Assembly (NCBI GenBank): GCA_021432635.1
Contig: MU270031.1
Coordinates: 817,994-881,993, forward strand
Direction: 5' to 3'
Length of the DNA stretch: 64,000 nt
DNA from: Thozetella sp. PMI_491
Lineage: Eukaryota > Ascomycota > Sordariomycetes > Chaetosphaeriales > Chaetosphaeriaceae
The position numbers and the translations under genes were made by a program. Shown piece after piece: positions 20,030-35,621 of this stretch. Below the pieces are notes generated by a model that did no database searches, was not told where the DNA came from, and saw nothing but the letters and a program-made list of their open reading frames with translations. Each line of letters opens with the position of its first letter. Position 1 is the stretch's first letter.

Positions 20030-22042
20030 CTATAACTGTATTGGTTTCTGCGTACAGACAGTTATGGCGCTGGTAGGAAGTCTACGCGAGCCATGAGCGG
20101 GTATAAGATTACTTACTTTTACCTGTACTGGGAAGCGAAGCATCGTCTGGCTTACTAGACATCGAACTCGAAACTCGAGTGAGATGTTGCAATAGTTTTG
20201 CATCAATACCATATCTCCCTCCGACAAATGGGGGCGCAGATGCTCCATCACCGCATCGGTAGGCGTTGCGAGCAGCCGCGTCGGGTCGGGCATGTCGAGA
20301 CGACCGGGCATGCCGCGGAAAAAAGTAGCTTGAGCCATAGATGGCAGCGATGCTACGACGAATTCGATGACCTGCGCTTTGATAAAAGGGGGCAACTTTC
20401 CCCAAAAATTAAAAGACTGGCTCATAGTCATCTCCGTATGAGGAAGGGGGATTTGGGTAGAACGTGTGTTAGTAGCGGCTTTTAAAGCAGTCTCCAAGCG
20501 GGTAATATGGCTTGCTTGCTCAGTATTACGAATCTGAAGCACCTCGATGTGAACCTCGCGCTCGAGGCAATCTTGAGCTGCTTTCTCTTCCACGACTTGC
20601 GATTGCTTCTTGTCTTCGGCTGTTTTTTTCGCCTCGTACTCGAGGCGCGCAATAATAGCTTGCAACTTCTCAGTTTTCTCCAGGCTGGCCTGGGTAAGCT
20701 CGTGGGTAAGAGAAACCATGTTGTCAACATGTTTGACGACGGTCTTTTCGAGCTCGGCCTTAGCTATTCCAAGGTCCACCTGAGAAGCGATGAGATGCTT
20801 TTGCGCTTCATTCTTCTCTCGCTCATGGAACTCAGCGTTGGCTCGCATAACTTGATATTGGTGCTCGAGTTTGCTGTATTTGCTTCGAATTGCGTTGAGC
20901 TCGGCCTGGCTATTCGAATTTAGTTGCGTGTTGGCAGTGTTAATCTGATCCATCTGCTGCTGAAGCTTTTTATTGTTGGCACGTAGCCAGCCAACTCGGG
21001 TGTTAAGCTCTCGATTTTGTGCAACGGCTTGGTTTAGGCACTTTTCAGCCTCCTTACGCCGCTCTTTCTCCCGGATAGCTTTAGTCTCGGCAGTGTCTGC
21101 ACGGCTAGTATGAAAGGCAGCCTGGGTCTGCTGCCGAGCTGTCTTCCGCTTCTGGGCTTCGACCTTCTTCTCGGCGGCAGTGATTGCTTCTCTCTTGCAA
21201 CGGAGAACTCGGCGAAGATAGCGCTCTTTCGCAGCGGAGTCGACAATCGTATTGACCAAAACTGTGACGATAGCCTGCTGCTTGTGAAGCTTCTCTTTCA
21301 TCTCTGGCGGAAGGAGTTTGCCTTGGATGCTCAAGGCATGTACCTGCTCCGCAAGGAGCTGAAGTTCGACGATAGGCTTACGGTCGTCGCGAGGCTGTCC
21401 ATCCTGGTAACTAAGACTGATTTTGCAGCAACTGTCAAAGCCCTTATCCTCGCATCGATCGCAATCAAGACCCGAATTATGACTGGAGGAGCAGATGAGG
21501 CCGGGTTCCTTCTCGTAATCCTTGACGCAGTTGTCGCATATGAGGTTTTGGGGGCCCGAGTGCGAAAGCGGATGCACAATCAAAGAGCCAAGGACCAAAA
21601 GGTCTTCCTCTTCATTTTCAGAGGCATCTACCTCGACGATGACCTTAGGAGGTGCATTACTCAGACGATTGTCAAGACTAATGGATTCGCTGGAATGCGG
21701 GTTTTTGTTGGAATGCGGACCACTCTCGGGGCCCGGCTGTCTCTCGGAATGCGGGCCACTGTTGGAATGCGGGTCACCATCGTGGTCCGGATGTCCATTG
21801 GAATTCGGATCGCACATAGGATGCTGCCGGTAGGCTGGTTCGGACTGGCTGCCAGAGAGTGATTGGCCGATACGATCTAGCGAAGAGCCGTGGGCGTCTT
21901 GCGAAAAGAACGAGGATGGCATGGCGGCGCCGGTAGAAGCATGGTTTTGGACGAACGCTGTGTAGATATCTTGCATGATGTCTTGAGAGTCACGCTCATG
22001 CTTAATAGCAACTCGGTCGGGGTCGTCTCGATCGCTAGCCAT
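20030..22042 (-). CDS. Coiled-coil protein with an N-terminal Cys cluster, unknown function
   Basis: 670 residues from ATG 22042 if read as one exon. Residues 80-120 are low complexity with GPHS/NPHS repeats. A Cys cluster follows: C169-x2-C172, C184, C194-x2-C197, C205-C206, compatible with zinc binding. About 225-540 is a long Lys/Glu/Gln-rich coiled coil (RSKYSKLEHQYQVMRANAEF and similar). The C-terminal about 110 residues look globular (NFWGKLPPFIKAQVIEFVVA). The very end is uncertain: after PVQVK there is a GTAAGT..CCTACCAG pair (47 nt) that would replace the last residues with another short tail ending LEGI. It has no signal peptide and no enzyme motif. It lies between satellite arrays, and its upstream region is the 108-bp satellite. 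Confidence 0.7.
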   Translation of the reverse strand: MASDRDDPDRVAIKHERDSQDIMQDIYTAFVQNHASTGAAMPSSFFSQDAHGSSLDRIGQSLSGSQSEPAYRQHPMCDPNSNGHPDHDGDPHSNSGPHSERQPGPESGPHSNKNPHSSESISLDNRLSNAPPKVIVEVDASENEEEDLLVLGSLIVHPLSHSGPQNLICDNCVKDYEKEPGLICSSSHNSGLDCDRCEDKGFDSCCKISLSYQDGQPRDDRKPIVELQLLAEQVHALSIQGKLLPPEMKEKLHKQQAIVTVLVNTIVDSAAKERYLRRVLRCKREAITAAEKKVEAQKRKTARQQTQAAFHTSRADTAETKAIREKERRKEAEKCLNQAVAQNRELNTRVGWLRANNKKLQQQMDQINTANTQLNSNSQAELNAIRSKYSKLEHQYQVMRANAEFHEREKNEAQKHLIASQVDLGIAKAELEKTVVKHVDNMVSLTHELTQASLEKTEKLQAIIARLEYEAKKTAEDKKQSQVVEEKAAQDCLEREVHIEVLQIRNTEQASHITRLETALKAATNTRSTQIPLPHTEMTMSQSFNFWGKLPPFIKAQVIEFVVASLPSMAQATFFRGMPGRLDMPDPTRLLATPTDAVMEHLRPHLSEGDMVLMQNYCNISLEFRVRCLVSQTMLRFPVQVKVSNLIPAHGSRRLPTSAITVCTQKPIQL

Positions 22043-22087
22043 GCTGGGCTGAATGAGCGCTATCTGAGAATCAAATATTAGCTCCGA

Positions 22088-22625
22088 GTAACGGGGATTT
22101 GCAAATATGTTGTAGTGGAGATTAACTGATTCGTCTTGAGAGTAATGATGAATATCTTCAAGACGGAAAGGCTCGGCTCAGCGAGACAGCTCGGAGTAAC
22201 GAGTAGTTGAAAATATGCTGAAGTGAATATCAGGTGATGTAACTCGCGAGTAACGATGAGTACCTTAAAGATTGAGAAGCTCGGCTTGCTGAGATAATTT
22301 TTGTAACGGGTGCTTGCAACAATATTGCGGTGAATATTAAATGAAGTGACTTGAGAGTAACAATAAGTACCTTGAAGTCTGAGAGCCTCGGCTCACTGAG
22401 ATAAGTCGGGGCAACGGGTGCTTGCAATAATGTTGTAGTGAATATTAACTGATGCGACTGAAGAATAACGATTGGTACCTGGAAGACTGAGAGGATCGGG
22501 CTTACCAAGATAGTTTGAAGCAACGGGTACTTGCAATAACGTTGAAGTGAATATTTAATTGACGTGACTGGTGAGTAGCGATTGATACCTTAGAGGCAGA
22601 GAGGCTCGGGTTGCCAGGAGTCTTG
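22088..22625. repeat. 108-bp satellite, about five diverged copies
   Basis: The anchor g[t/c]aacgggt.cttgcaa.aat starts at 22088, 22196, 22303, 22411 and 22520, a period of 107-109 bp. Each unit ends with a gagaggctcgg.tt..cgaga-like block. The differences between copies include many C-to-T/G-to-A changes. The array begins about 45 bp upstream of the start codon of the 670-residue gene, so it may lie in its promoter or 5' leader. Confidence 0.85.
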
Positions 22626-22659
22626 GATATTTGGCTACGACTACATTTCTAGACCAGAT

Positions 22660-22811
22660 CCGCTTTTGCCTGTTAGACCCGCGTTTGCGCAAGAGATCCT
22701 CCTTTGCATCTTAGGTCCGCTCTTACGTCTTGAATTTGCTCTTATAGTTTAGATTTACCTTTATATATTAGAGCTATTTCTATGTGTTAAACTCGATTCT
22801 GTAGATTTACA
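22660..22811. repeat. 19-bp degenerate tandem repeat, eight units
   Basis: Consecutive 19-bp blocks align: ccgcttttgcctgttagac, ccgcgtttgcgcaagagat, cctcctttgcatcttaggt, ccgctcttacgtcttgaat, ttgctcttatagtttagat, ttacctttatatattagag, ctatttctatgtgttaaac, tcgattctgtagattt. GC content falls steadily from first to last unit. Confidence 0.75.
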
Positions 22812-23291
22812 TTTAATTAAAAATATACTCCTTAGTCTGGTTTAATGGTTATACATTTCCACCTATTTACTTCATCCATACTTGTCAGAGAATTTACAGC
22901 AATAATTTGTATGTAAAAGTCCCACTGATAATGACAATACTTCCACTTCTCACATTTATAGCCTGAACTAAATAGTACACGCAAACCTAAAAGTCTTCAG
23001 TTTATGTTATGAATATTTATATTGGAATGTGTGGCGTTCCGGACTCCTCGACTCTACTTAGCTCGATGGCGGACGTCGTCTACGACGACGTTTCCACTTA
23101 GCGTCGTATGAAGAATTACAAAGAGGGCAAGTTCAGTCTCTGGTGGATATGGATTTAATGAGGCTGCATTTAAATGATATGCATTTCCCCTCTCGTGACT
23201 TCTACTGTAGTATCTTCGCTGTCCGCGAACAAGCTTACTTTCGCTGCTTCTTTGTCCGCGCTCAATAGACAAGGGATGCAGTCGAGGCTCC
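22812..23291. other. AT-rich spacer, no gene seen
   Basis: AT-rich sequence up to about 23030, then a shift to GC-rich DNA at the nth1 upstream region. This marks the right border of the repeat island. Confidence 0.5.
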
Positions 23292-25093
23292 ATGCGGAGG
23301 CTCTTTAGCGTCGCCGTTTTAGGATTAGCTCCCGCACCTGCAGGTCCCACTCCCCCGGGTACTCGGTGCCGTGGTGCCACGAGGCCCAAGCTTCGAAGGG
23401 CCAATCCTGTCGCGTCTATCTCGCAAGGTGCCAGTAAGCAAAAATTGATCGAGCCATGTTCACTGGGAAGCTACGCGAAGAAACCGCGATCGGGGCGGAC
23501 CACCAAGCGATCCACATGGCAACTTAGCGTATGCATGATTCGCCGCGTTATACTCTCCAACAAGCCACTATTCCTATCGCGCCTCGTCGCGTTTTCCTCC
23601 GCTATGGGCCGCTCCAATGCCATATCTGAGGAGAGGTCGAAATACTTTAGCTCGCGATCCGACAGCGCCGGCCCTCTCCGTCGGTCGGCGCGGTCTAGCC
23701 TAGCCAAGAGCTACGTCGACGAGGACGATAGCGACGACGGCCAGCAAGCAGCCTCAGACGTGACCTACGGTTCCGACATCGAGGATGCCATCAAAACGGC
23801 CTCGCCTTCCCCTCCGCCCCGCGGCGGCGTGATTCGGAAGCGAAAGCGCACGACCACGACTACTACCATCAAACCCTCCCCTTCGTCGCCCGTTGTGAAA
23901 ACTGAAGTGACCGAGCTCGAGACCTCCACGATCCCCTCGCCGTCGAAGCCGCGACGCGCCCGAAAGCCCGCGCGGGCCACGACTTCGGCCACCACCGGTG
24001 AGACGACTGTGTCGCCGCCGTCTGACTGGGAAGAGATGTACGCCTTGGTCAAGGAGATGCGCATTTCGGGCCCTGCTGCAAACGCGGCTGTCGATACGAT
24101 GGGGTGCGAGCGGCTAGCCGCACCTGACGCGAGCGTCAAAGACCGGCGATTTCATACGCTCGTCGCACTGATGCTGAGCAGCCAGACCAAGGACACAGTC
24201 AATGCGGAGGCGATGGCGCGGCTACAGAAGGAGCTGCCGCCATGGAAGAACGGCGAGCCTGCTGGCTTGAACCTACAGAACATGCTTGCGGTAGACCCGG
24301 CCCTGCTGAACGAATTGATCTGGAAGGTTGGGTTTCACAATAACAAGACTAAGTGAGTATTGTCTCGTGTCTCGTGGCGCTTTCTTTCGCTTTTACGCTC
24401 AAGTCTCGCACCGAGTGCGGCCGAGATGGCCCGGGGCGGCAAAGCGCAGAAGCTCTTTCTCTACTACTACTACCTTCGTGTGCTGACTCACCACCCTCTA
24501 GGTATCTCAAGCAGGCGGCTGTCATCTTGCGCGACAAACACGACGGCGACATCCCTGATACTATCGAGGGCATGATGGCGCTTCCCGGCGTCGGTCCCAA
24601 GATGGCCCATCTATGCATGTCGGCCGAGAACGGCTGGAACCGCGTCGAGGGCATCGGTGTCGACGTGCACGTGCATCGCATCACCAACCTCTGGGGATGG
24701 CAATCCCCTCCTAGCAAGACGCCTGAGGAGACCCGTCTCGCTCTGCAGGCGTGGCTGCCGCATGACAAGTGGAAGGAAATCAACTGGCTCCTCGTCGGAC
24801 TGGGACAGGCGGTCTGCCTGCCGGTGGGGAGGAAATGTGGCGATTGCGAGCTCGGGATCCGAGGCTTGTGCAAGAGCGCCGAGCGCAAGAAGGTCCTTGA
24901 GGGCCGCAAGAGGCGGGGGATGGTGGTAAAGAAGGAGGAGGATGGGACGGTGGTGAAGAAGGAGGAGGAAATAGTGGATGAGGTGATCAAGGATGAGGTG
25001 GTGGATGAGGCCAGGCTGGAAGGTCAGACCGAGGAGGAACCCAGCGCGGCCGGGCGCAGCCGTAAGAGGCAGGCCAGGGCGACACGAGGTTGA
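23292..25093 (+). CDS. nth1: Endonuclease III homologue (bifunctional DNA glycosylase/AP lyase)
   Basis: Exons 23292-24352 and 24502-25093; the intron 24353-24501 begins GTGAGT and ends CTCTAG with CTGAC branch site. It excises oxidised pyrimidines and cleaves AP sites in base-excision repair. Family features: helix-hairpin-helix LPGVGPKMA with the catalytic Lys, GVDVHVHR with the catalytic Asp, and a [4Fe-4S] loop C-x6-C-x2-C-x7-C ([19 protein letters not shown]). The C-terminal tail is Lys/Glu-rich and ends in a basic patch ([12 protein letters not shown]). Start choice: ATG 23292 gives 550 residues, ATG 23535 gives 469 and opens with a classic mitochondrial presequence ([20 protein letters not shown]), and ATG 23604 gives 446 with an N-terminus like other fungal NTH1. 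The last two would allow dual mitochondrial and nuclear targeting. Confidence 0.93.
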
Positions 25094-25886
25094 CGTTGTA
25101 CAGGAAAAATCCAATAGGCCATTAGCCGCGAACCGTCCAGCGCCTAGATGTGGACGTAGCCTGTGCGGTTGACTCGGGTTCCGGGCCGCGGTGTACCCGA
25201 CTGACCCAAATGCGTGCCAATAATGCCTCGGCTGCACACACCCTAGTCGTGACTCGCAACCATGTCTCGAATAGCGAGACCTAATTGAAACCAGAAAAAA
25301 AATCAAGAATTTGTTCGCGACTGTCAGCTTGCCACATCGCGCGGCACAAGCACAGGGGAACAGGGACAGGTGGTCATATGAAGAAGTTTGTGAATTATAT
25401 TTGCTGGCCATGTGCCTGCGCCATGGTGCGCCAGGCAGGCTCTGGGAGAACTAACAAGTAGACGAAATCAACAAGGCCGCGCTAGAGACCTTTCCTATGC
25501 TCCGGTGAAGATCCCCAAGGACCAGATGGGGTTCGACGATAAAACCAAAGCTCATTGACCCCTGGACGCCGCGCAAATACAAGGTGGAATACATAAATCA
25601 GACCATGGTGTCTAGGTCGGCGGCCGCGGTCTAGCTGTCGTAGAGAGAAAAGATTGGATATGTAGTCTGAGTGGCGTTCATGGGGTCTGCCATGCTCTCA
25701 TGCTCACGCGAGAGACGGCTACACCACGGGTGCCGGATTGCTGTGGGAGGTAGCATGCATGCAGGCCCTTTCATCAGCCTTCCTAGTCACGGCCGTGTCT
25801 CGGCCGAGCCATCGGGTCCCGTCGCAGCGACGACTGGGTGCTCGATTCGTGGATCGGCGGCGGCACGACGAAAGCCCGTAGGCAAA
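25094..25886. other. Intergenic between convergent genes
   Basis: 793 bp between the stop codons of nth1 and the AN1 gene. No ORF with protein-like sequence or structured repeat is seen. Confidence 0.6.
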
Positions 25887-26200
25887 TCATACGCCCTTGA
25901 TGACCTGGGTGCGCTCACGGTTGAGCTGCGCGGCATTCGCCTCATGCGCCTCCTTCTTGCACTGCGGCGGGAGAGACAGTCAGCCAAGTGGTCTCGCGAG
26001 TACGGCAGCGTGCCGGCGAGGCCGACCAGCCACCACTCAGGGGCGGAGATACTCACGTCTTCCAGGTTCCTGCACTTGTGGTCCTCCAGCAACCGGTGGT
26101 TGTTGCAGAAGTGGCCGTTGCAGAAGCCACAGTCGCCCGAGATGCGCTGGGCGGCGATGCGGCAGTCCTTGAAGTCGCAGCGGATCTTCTTGGGAGGCAT
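25887..26200 (-). CDS. AN1-type zinc-finger mini-protein
   Basis: Exons 26057-26200 and 25887-25961; intron 25962-26056 (95 nt) starts GTGAGT and ends CCGCAG. The product is 72 residues: a single AN1 finger (C-x4-C-x9-C-x2-C-x4-C-x2-H-x5-H-x-C, residues 8-43), then a short helical tail ending RTQVIKG.. AN1 fingers occur in proteins tied to ubiquitin/proteasome and stress responses. This stand-alone form is common in fungi but I cannot assign a specific role. Reading through the intron gives a spurious 137-residue ORF. Exon phase 0 on both sides and retained family-like tail support the splice. Confidence 0.88.
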
Positions 26201-29200
26201 CTCGGCTGGTGATGGAGAGAGACAGGTGATGTACGTCGGGAGAAGGCGACAAAGAGTGTGTCGTCGGGCGGAAGAAGGAAGGGGGCGGACTTAGGTGTCC
26301 TTTATGACGATCGACGGTCAAGAAGGTTTGGAGGTGAGGTGTTGGAGATGGCGCTGGGTTTGAGTTCGGACGTCAGTTTATGCCGTTGGATGTGATGTGT
26401 TGTAAGAAGGGAAGAAAGGAAAAGTTAAGGAAAGAGAAGCTGGGCCGGGGCCGGAGATAGATGACCAGGTTATGGGCCGAGCGAGTGGTTGAGCATCGGC
26501 CACTAGGCGACCAGTGGTGGGAAAGGCGCAAGGCAACAAACGACTCACCTCACGTGGCGGCACCAGGGGGGGCGGTGGTGGTGGGAACGGGAGCTAGCAG
26601 CCCGTAGAAGGACGTGGAAATGTCTCTCGGGTCGTGTGCGGTATGAGAGGCAGCACGCAGCACGCTGCACGGGGCCCAAAAAATCCAGACAAAGGTCCAC
26701 GTAAGCGGAACGCCAGGTGTTGCTTCGTTCGCTCTCGCCGCAGCAGCTCAGACGCCGGATGCCTGTTCGGCTAAGTCCCTCGGGACTGGCGAGTGATGAC
26801 CAAGATACGGGGGGTCGAGGCTGGAGGGAATGAGACGGCCGGCTCCGCTTTTCGGGGCGAGGATGCCGGGTTGGCGAGCGGGTACTCGTGACCAAGGAAG
26901 TTTGGCGGGGACGTCTAAGTGCTTGCAGCTGCCGGCGGGAAAATCAGGGGGGCAGCAGCGGCGTCGCGCGACAGCACCTAAACGCCACGGACAGCGGAGG
27001 AAGGAAGGAGGAAGAGGCGGAAGGGCTTGAGCGAGAGGAGAGGAGGAAGACGAGTGACGTCGAAGGCAATGAATGGGATTGCACTTTGGAGAGGGGAAAG
27101 ACGACGAGAGCAGGAAAAAAGGGGGAGGACTTGCGTCGTGACAACAGGGCAGCGTCGTGGATTAATAAATACCAGTCATAGTCATATGTACCTGCCCCCC
27201 TCTCCATTTCTTGAAAGACAAGGGAAGCACGGGGAGGCAAAGCAACCATGCACCAACACTAATTTAAGCCGGTCGGTCGCCAGGCCGCAAACAGGCCAGT
27301 CCCCAACTTGGCCGCTCGGCGGATTCCAGCACATCCCTCATTGGCAAATGCAGGGTCTAGAGCCTAGCCAGCCTATCGGCCGCCCCTGCCTTCCAGGCGT
27401 TTACTGCACACATTAGTATGGTACAACGGGTACAACTGGTACCTACAACACCCCCCGGCCCGTCGCCTACGCCGTGCTGGAGCTTCCTTGCCTGGGATGC
27501 GAAGGGGGCACGGCCCGGCTTGGGACCACATCACGCAACAAGCAAGCCATCCCGCCGGCCCATCGAGTTCGAGGGTTCGGGGCTTACTTCCTTTCACCTG
27601 CTGCCCGCCCGACGGCTGCGCGTTGACGAATCCATGGCCCCAGCCATGTGCTCCGTGGCTCCAATGGCCAGGGACAGCAGAGCCCGGCCACCCCAGGGCG
27701 CCGGTGGATGAGATGTGATGCAAAAGTACTCGGACAGCGTCGGCCCCCGCTCGGGACGAGCTTTTGTTGTCGCCGTCTCAAATCGGAGGGGGGAAGGGGA
27801 AGGAGGGGATGGGGGGGGGCGTGTGGATGCTGCGGTCGGATGCGAATGAATGAATGGCAGAGAACGGGGCGAGATTGGGCACCCAGCTAAAGCGATTACC
27901 CCACGCCACGATAAGGAACCCCCGGGCATGTGCAGCAATGTACATAGTATGCGGTCACGGCGGTATACGTGCAGCTGACCCAGAGTGCACTAGACTGCAT
28001 GCCTATCGAGTGCCTATCGACCGCTATCGGTGGCCCAGACCAAGCGCCATGATGCAACATTCTGGTGCTGGGGGGGGTGTGCAGCCACTGGAGCATTTGG
28101 GAAAAGGGAGCGAGGCAAGACAGGACAAGACAGAACGGCATTCGACCCGCGGCAGGCGTAGCGTCTGGGCTGAATACGACCCCCTTTCCACCCCGTCCCC
28201 CCCTTACGGTCGGGGCTCCATTACGTGTCTCGCAAGGTCGGCCTAGAACAGCGCTCGGCGGTCGCGAGGCGGGCGGCTGGAAGAAGCCATCGGCGCGGTT
28301 AGCCCCAACGTCATTCATCCACTCCTTGGAATCCACCGACGCCTGGGAACAAGCCCAAGGAGTCGAGAGCCTTCCAAGCCAGCGTCGCGCCCCGGACTTT
28401 GTCAGACAGGCCCCCGGGATTCCTTACTCAAGCGCCGCCGGGCTGGAGGGATCGGCATCCATTTTGTCATAGCGCTGTCATCTGCCGTCAACCCATCCCT
28501 TCATGGCGAGACCGCCAAACTGCCTGCTACTCTCACTCTCTCTCTCTCTCTCGCGCCCTCTCCTCTTCCGGGCTAGAGGTGTGCTGGCCTTATCGGGCGG
28601 GCCCCCCTTTTCCAGCAACACCCTCCCCAGCCACCTCGATTACACCACATGCTCGGATGATTACCTATTGATGGTGGCATCTGCCGTGGAAATGGAATTG
28701 CAACCCAAAATGCCCAATGTAGCCTTCTTATACGGCAGTCAGCCTGTGTAAGACGGAAGACCGCCGCCCAATGGCGGTCAATGGCCATGTGCCTCGCCTA
28801 ATGGTGCAAGAAACAGCGAGGTACCTGACTGGGCCGGTCTTTCATGCCGACCTTTGATGAAAAAGCTCCCTAGCCGCGGGTGCCTCTGCGCCTCGCATTG
28901 TCCCCCGAGTCGCGAGCCAACAGCGTCCGGCTGAGTTCATAGGCTCCTCCCGCTGGGCCTTCCGGCCACCGACCATGACTCTCGCGAGACGAAAAGACCC
29001 GAGCCTCGGGTTCCACCCTGACTCTCCGCATTCTGCAGCCCAGGCCCCGGATGCATTGGCGCCCACGCTCCGTCGACGAACACAACAATGCCAAGCGACG
29101 TCGGGCGAACGTCTCTCTCGCGAGCGATGATGCCGTCGAATGGATCGGGTCCCCCCTTTATTGGGTAAATGCTACGATCCCGCTCGCCTTTAGCTTCGGG

Positions 29201-30288
29201 GACCGCAAGGCGTCGGATCCTCGGATCCGTCGCTGGCACTGCGCTGGGAAGGTAAAGAGGACCGAGTTCCTTGCCGCTGCCCGGTTGCCCGTGTCGGTCT
29301 CGGCCGAAGACGGCCAACCTCTTGCACGGCACATTGGATTCGCACTCGGTCTCTGGGGCGCAACGTTGCCGGCCACTGTTGATCAATTGATCCTCTGTCT
29401 CCGCCGTGCAGCCCTCTCGATGCCAACGGGAAGCCCCTCGACGCGCGCCTGTCCATTACTCCGTACACCGCCGGCCGCACGCTGCCTAGCGTCGCTCCCC
29501 CGATCGCATGGTCATGCAGATCCTATCTAACCTAGTTCGCTGGAGCACCCCGACCTGCTGCTTCTGTCCTACTGCCTGCCGCCGCTTGCTTGCTTGCTGC
29601 ATCTTACCATGGAGCCTCTCCGAAACCGAAGGGAATGCAGGCGCATCGGCGGTAGCACCTCGACGGGCAGGCTGCATGAGGCAGCTTGGACGCCTTTTTC
29701 GGTATTAAAGCCGGGCCATGGCGCAGAGCGAGTGTCGCAGCCAATTTGCATCTCAAAACAACAACAAAAGAGGACTGGCTGCTCCTATTTTCGTTACTGT
29801 GTTTCGGTGCCCGAGAGCACCTCCTCTTGGCACCTCCTCTTGGCCAGCGAATCGAAGATTCCAGATGCCATTGGCCATCTGGGTTCATCCCAACAGCCCA
29901 GCGGTCGTGGCCGCCTCACCTCGGGAGTGTGTCAATTTCAGGGGAGGCTAGCAGAGATCACCCAATTTCGAGCACCTCATGCTCCCGCTGCACCGACAAA
30001 GCGGGAGCGGGCGACTCATGCCACCTGCCGGCCGGGAATGCCCCGGAACGCTTCGGATTGACAGTCTCCAATAACACGAGGATACGGCCCGCCACGTCGG
30101 GCTAACCCGACCGTGGAGGCGGGTTCAACATCACGATGCATGACTCGCGGTCGTCGCCCCAAATGGTACAAAGTTGCGTCAGGCATTTTTTATCGCTACC
30201 TATCACCATTTTCGATAAGCCCAGCGTCCGCGGCCCGTTACTTGGCGGCCAGGCCGACCTAGGACCAGGTAGTTCCGTCGTCCAAGCT
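26201..30288. other. Intergenic, 4.1 kb, no gene seen
   Basis: GC-rich sequence with many overlapping short ORFs in all frames and none with family-like sequence or coherent splicing. It contains the upstream region of the AN1 gene and the 3' flank of the formaldehyde dehydrogenase gene. A CT microsatellite lies at 28529-28553. An unannotated noncoding transcript cannot be excluded. Confidence 0.55.
28529..28553. repeat. CT-dinucleotide microsatellite
   Basis: actctcactctctctctctctctcg: a pure pyrimidine CT tract in noncoding DNA. Confidence 0.85.
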
Positions 30289-34621
<4,333 letters not shown>

Positions 34622-35621
34622 ATGAAGTCCTACTCCACCGTCGTTCTCGCCTCCATCCTGTCGGCCGCCTACGCTGCCCCGGCCGCTACTGACGGCTGCG
34701 ACGCTGCTGTCGTCACCTCTACCGTGACGTGCTCCACGATCGTGACCACCATCACCACGACAGACGCCTGCGTCGCCCAAGCCCCGGTCACCGTGACCGT
34801 TCCTGCTGAGGCCCCGGCGAACACTACGCCGGCTGTCGATGCCGCCAATGGTGAGCTGCTCCATCCATAGCCGGATATGGGTTCCAGGCGCGATTTCCCC
34901 AGTGCTAACCTTCGCAGGCGTGAACGTTCAGTCCTTCACTGGTGCCCTAGCCGGCATCAGCGCACCCGCCGTCGTCTCCGCCGCTGGCGCTCGTCCGTTC
35001 ACCGTGAACGGGGATACCTTCGTCGGCAGCGGGGCAGCGCTCGGCCGCAGCTGCGACGTCCAGCACAACCAGTGCGCCAACGCGGCCAACAGCGGCAAGC
35101 TTGACGGCGGCGTGAGCGTTTGCGACCAGCAGAACGATGAGTGCCATAACTTCAACTCGGTCAACGCTAAGCTCCGTGCCCTCAAGCACCGGTCGCCGCT
35201 GGTGCCGCGCGCTCTCAACTTCGGCACCTGCAGCGACCCGACTATCATCTTCAAGGCCGGGCTCGACGGCCGCAACACCGACGCCTTCATCGCCAACGAC
35301 CAGACCGACTTCAACCACGGCAGCGCCCTCAACATTGCCGTCATCGCCGGCTTCATCTGCCAGCGCCTCGGCTCTCCCTGCAAAGCCGACGCGGCCGCCC
35401 AGAGTGCGTGCAGCGCCGCCAGCCAGGCTGCCGTGGCCACGAGCCAGGACCAGGCTGCCGCCGACGTGTTCAACAGCATGCTGGCCGGCGGCACTGCTAT
35501 TGCCACCACCACCGCTGCGGCAGCTGTGACCACAGCCGCACCCACTCTCGCCTCAGCCGCCACGTCCGATCTGGTCGCGCAGACCGGCATCGTCGTCAGC
35601 ACCATCGTCTCGTGCTCGTGA
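34622..35621 (+). CDS. Secreted Cys-containing protein, function unknown
   Basis: Exons 34622-34850 and 34918-35621; the 67-nt intron starts GTGAGC, has GCTAACC branch site and ends TTCGCAG. 310 residues. Residues 1-19 are a clear signal peptide (MKSYSTVVLASILSAAYAAP). A Thr/Val/Ala-rich stretch follows to about 75. The folded region has two C-x5-C pairs (SCDVQHNQC and VCDQQNDEC). A third segment runs around FGTCSDPTIIFKAGLDGRN. A Thr/Ala-rich tail ends TIVSCS with a terminal Cys-Ser and no GPI-type hydrophobic tail. I recognise the layout from ascomycete secreted or cell-wall protein families but not a biochemical function. Strong GC3 bias suggests good expression. Confidence 0.85.

Noticed and set aside
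22088-22625. 108-bp array as a CRISPR
   Set aside because: The whole unit is repeated and diverged. There are no short identical repeats with unique spacers, and the genome is eukaryotic.
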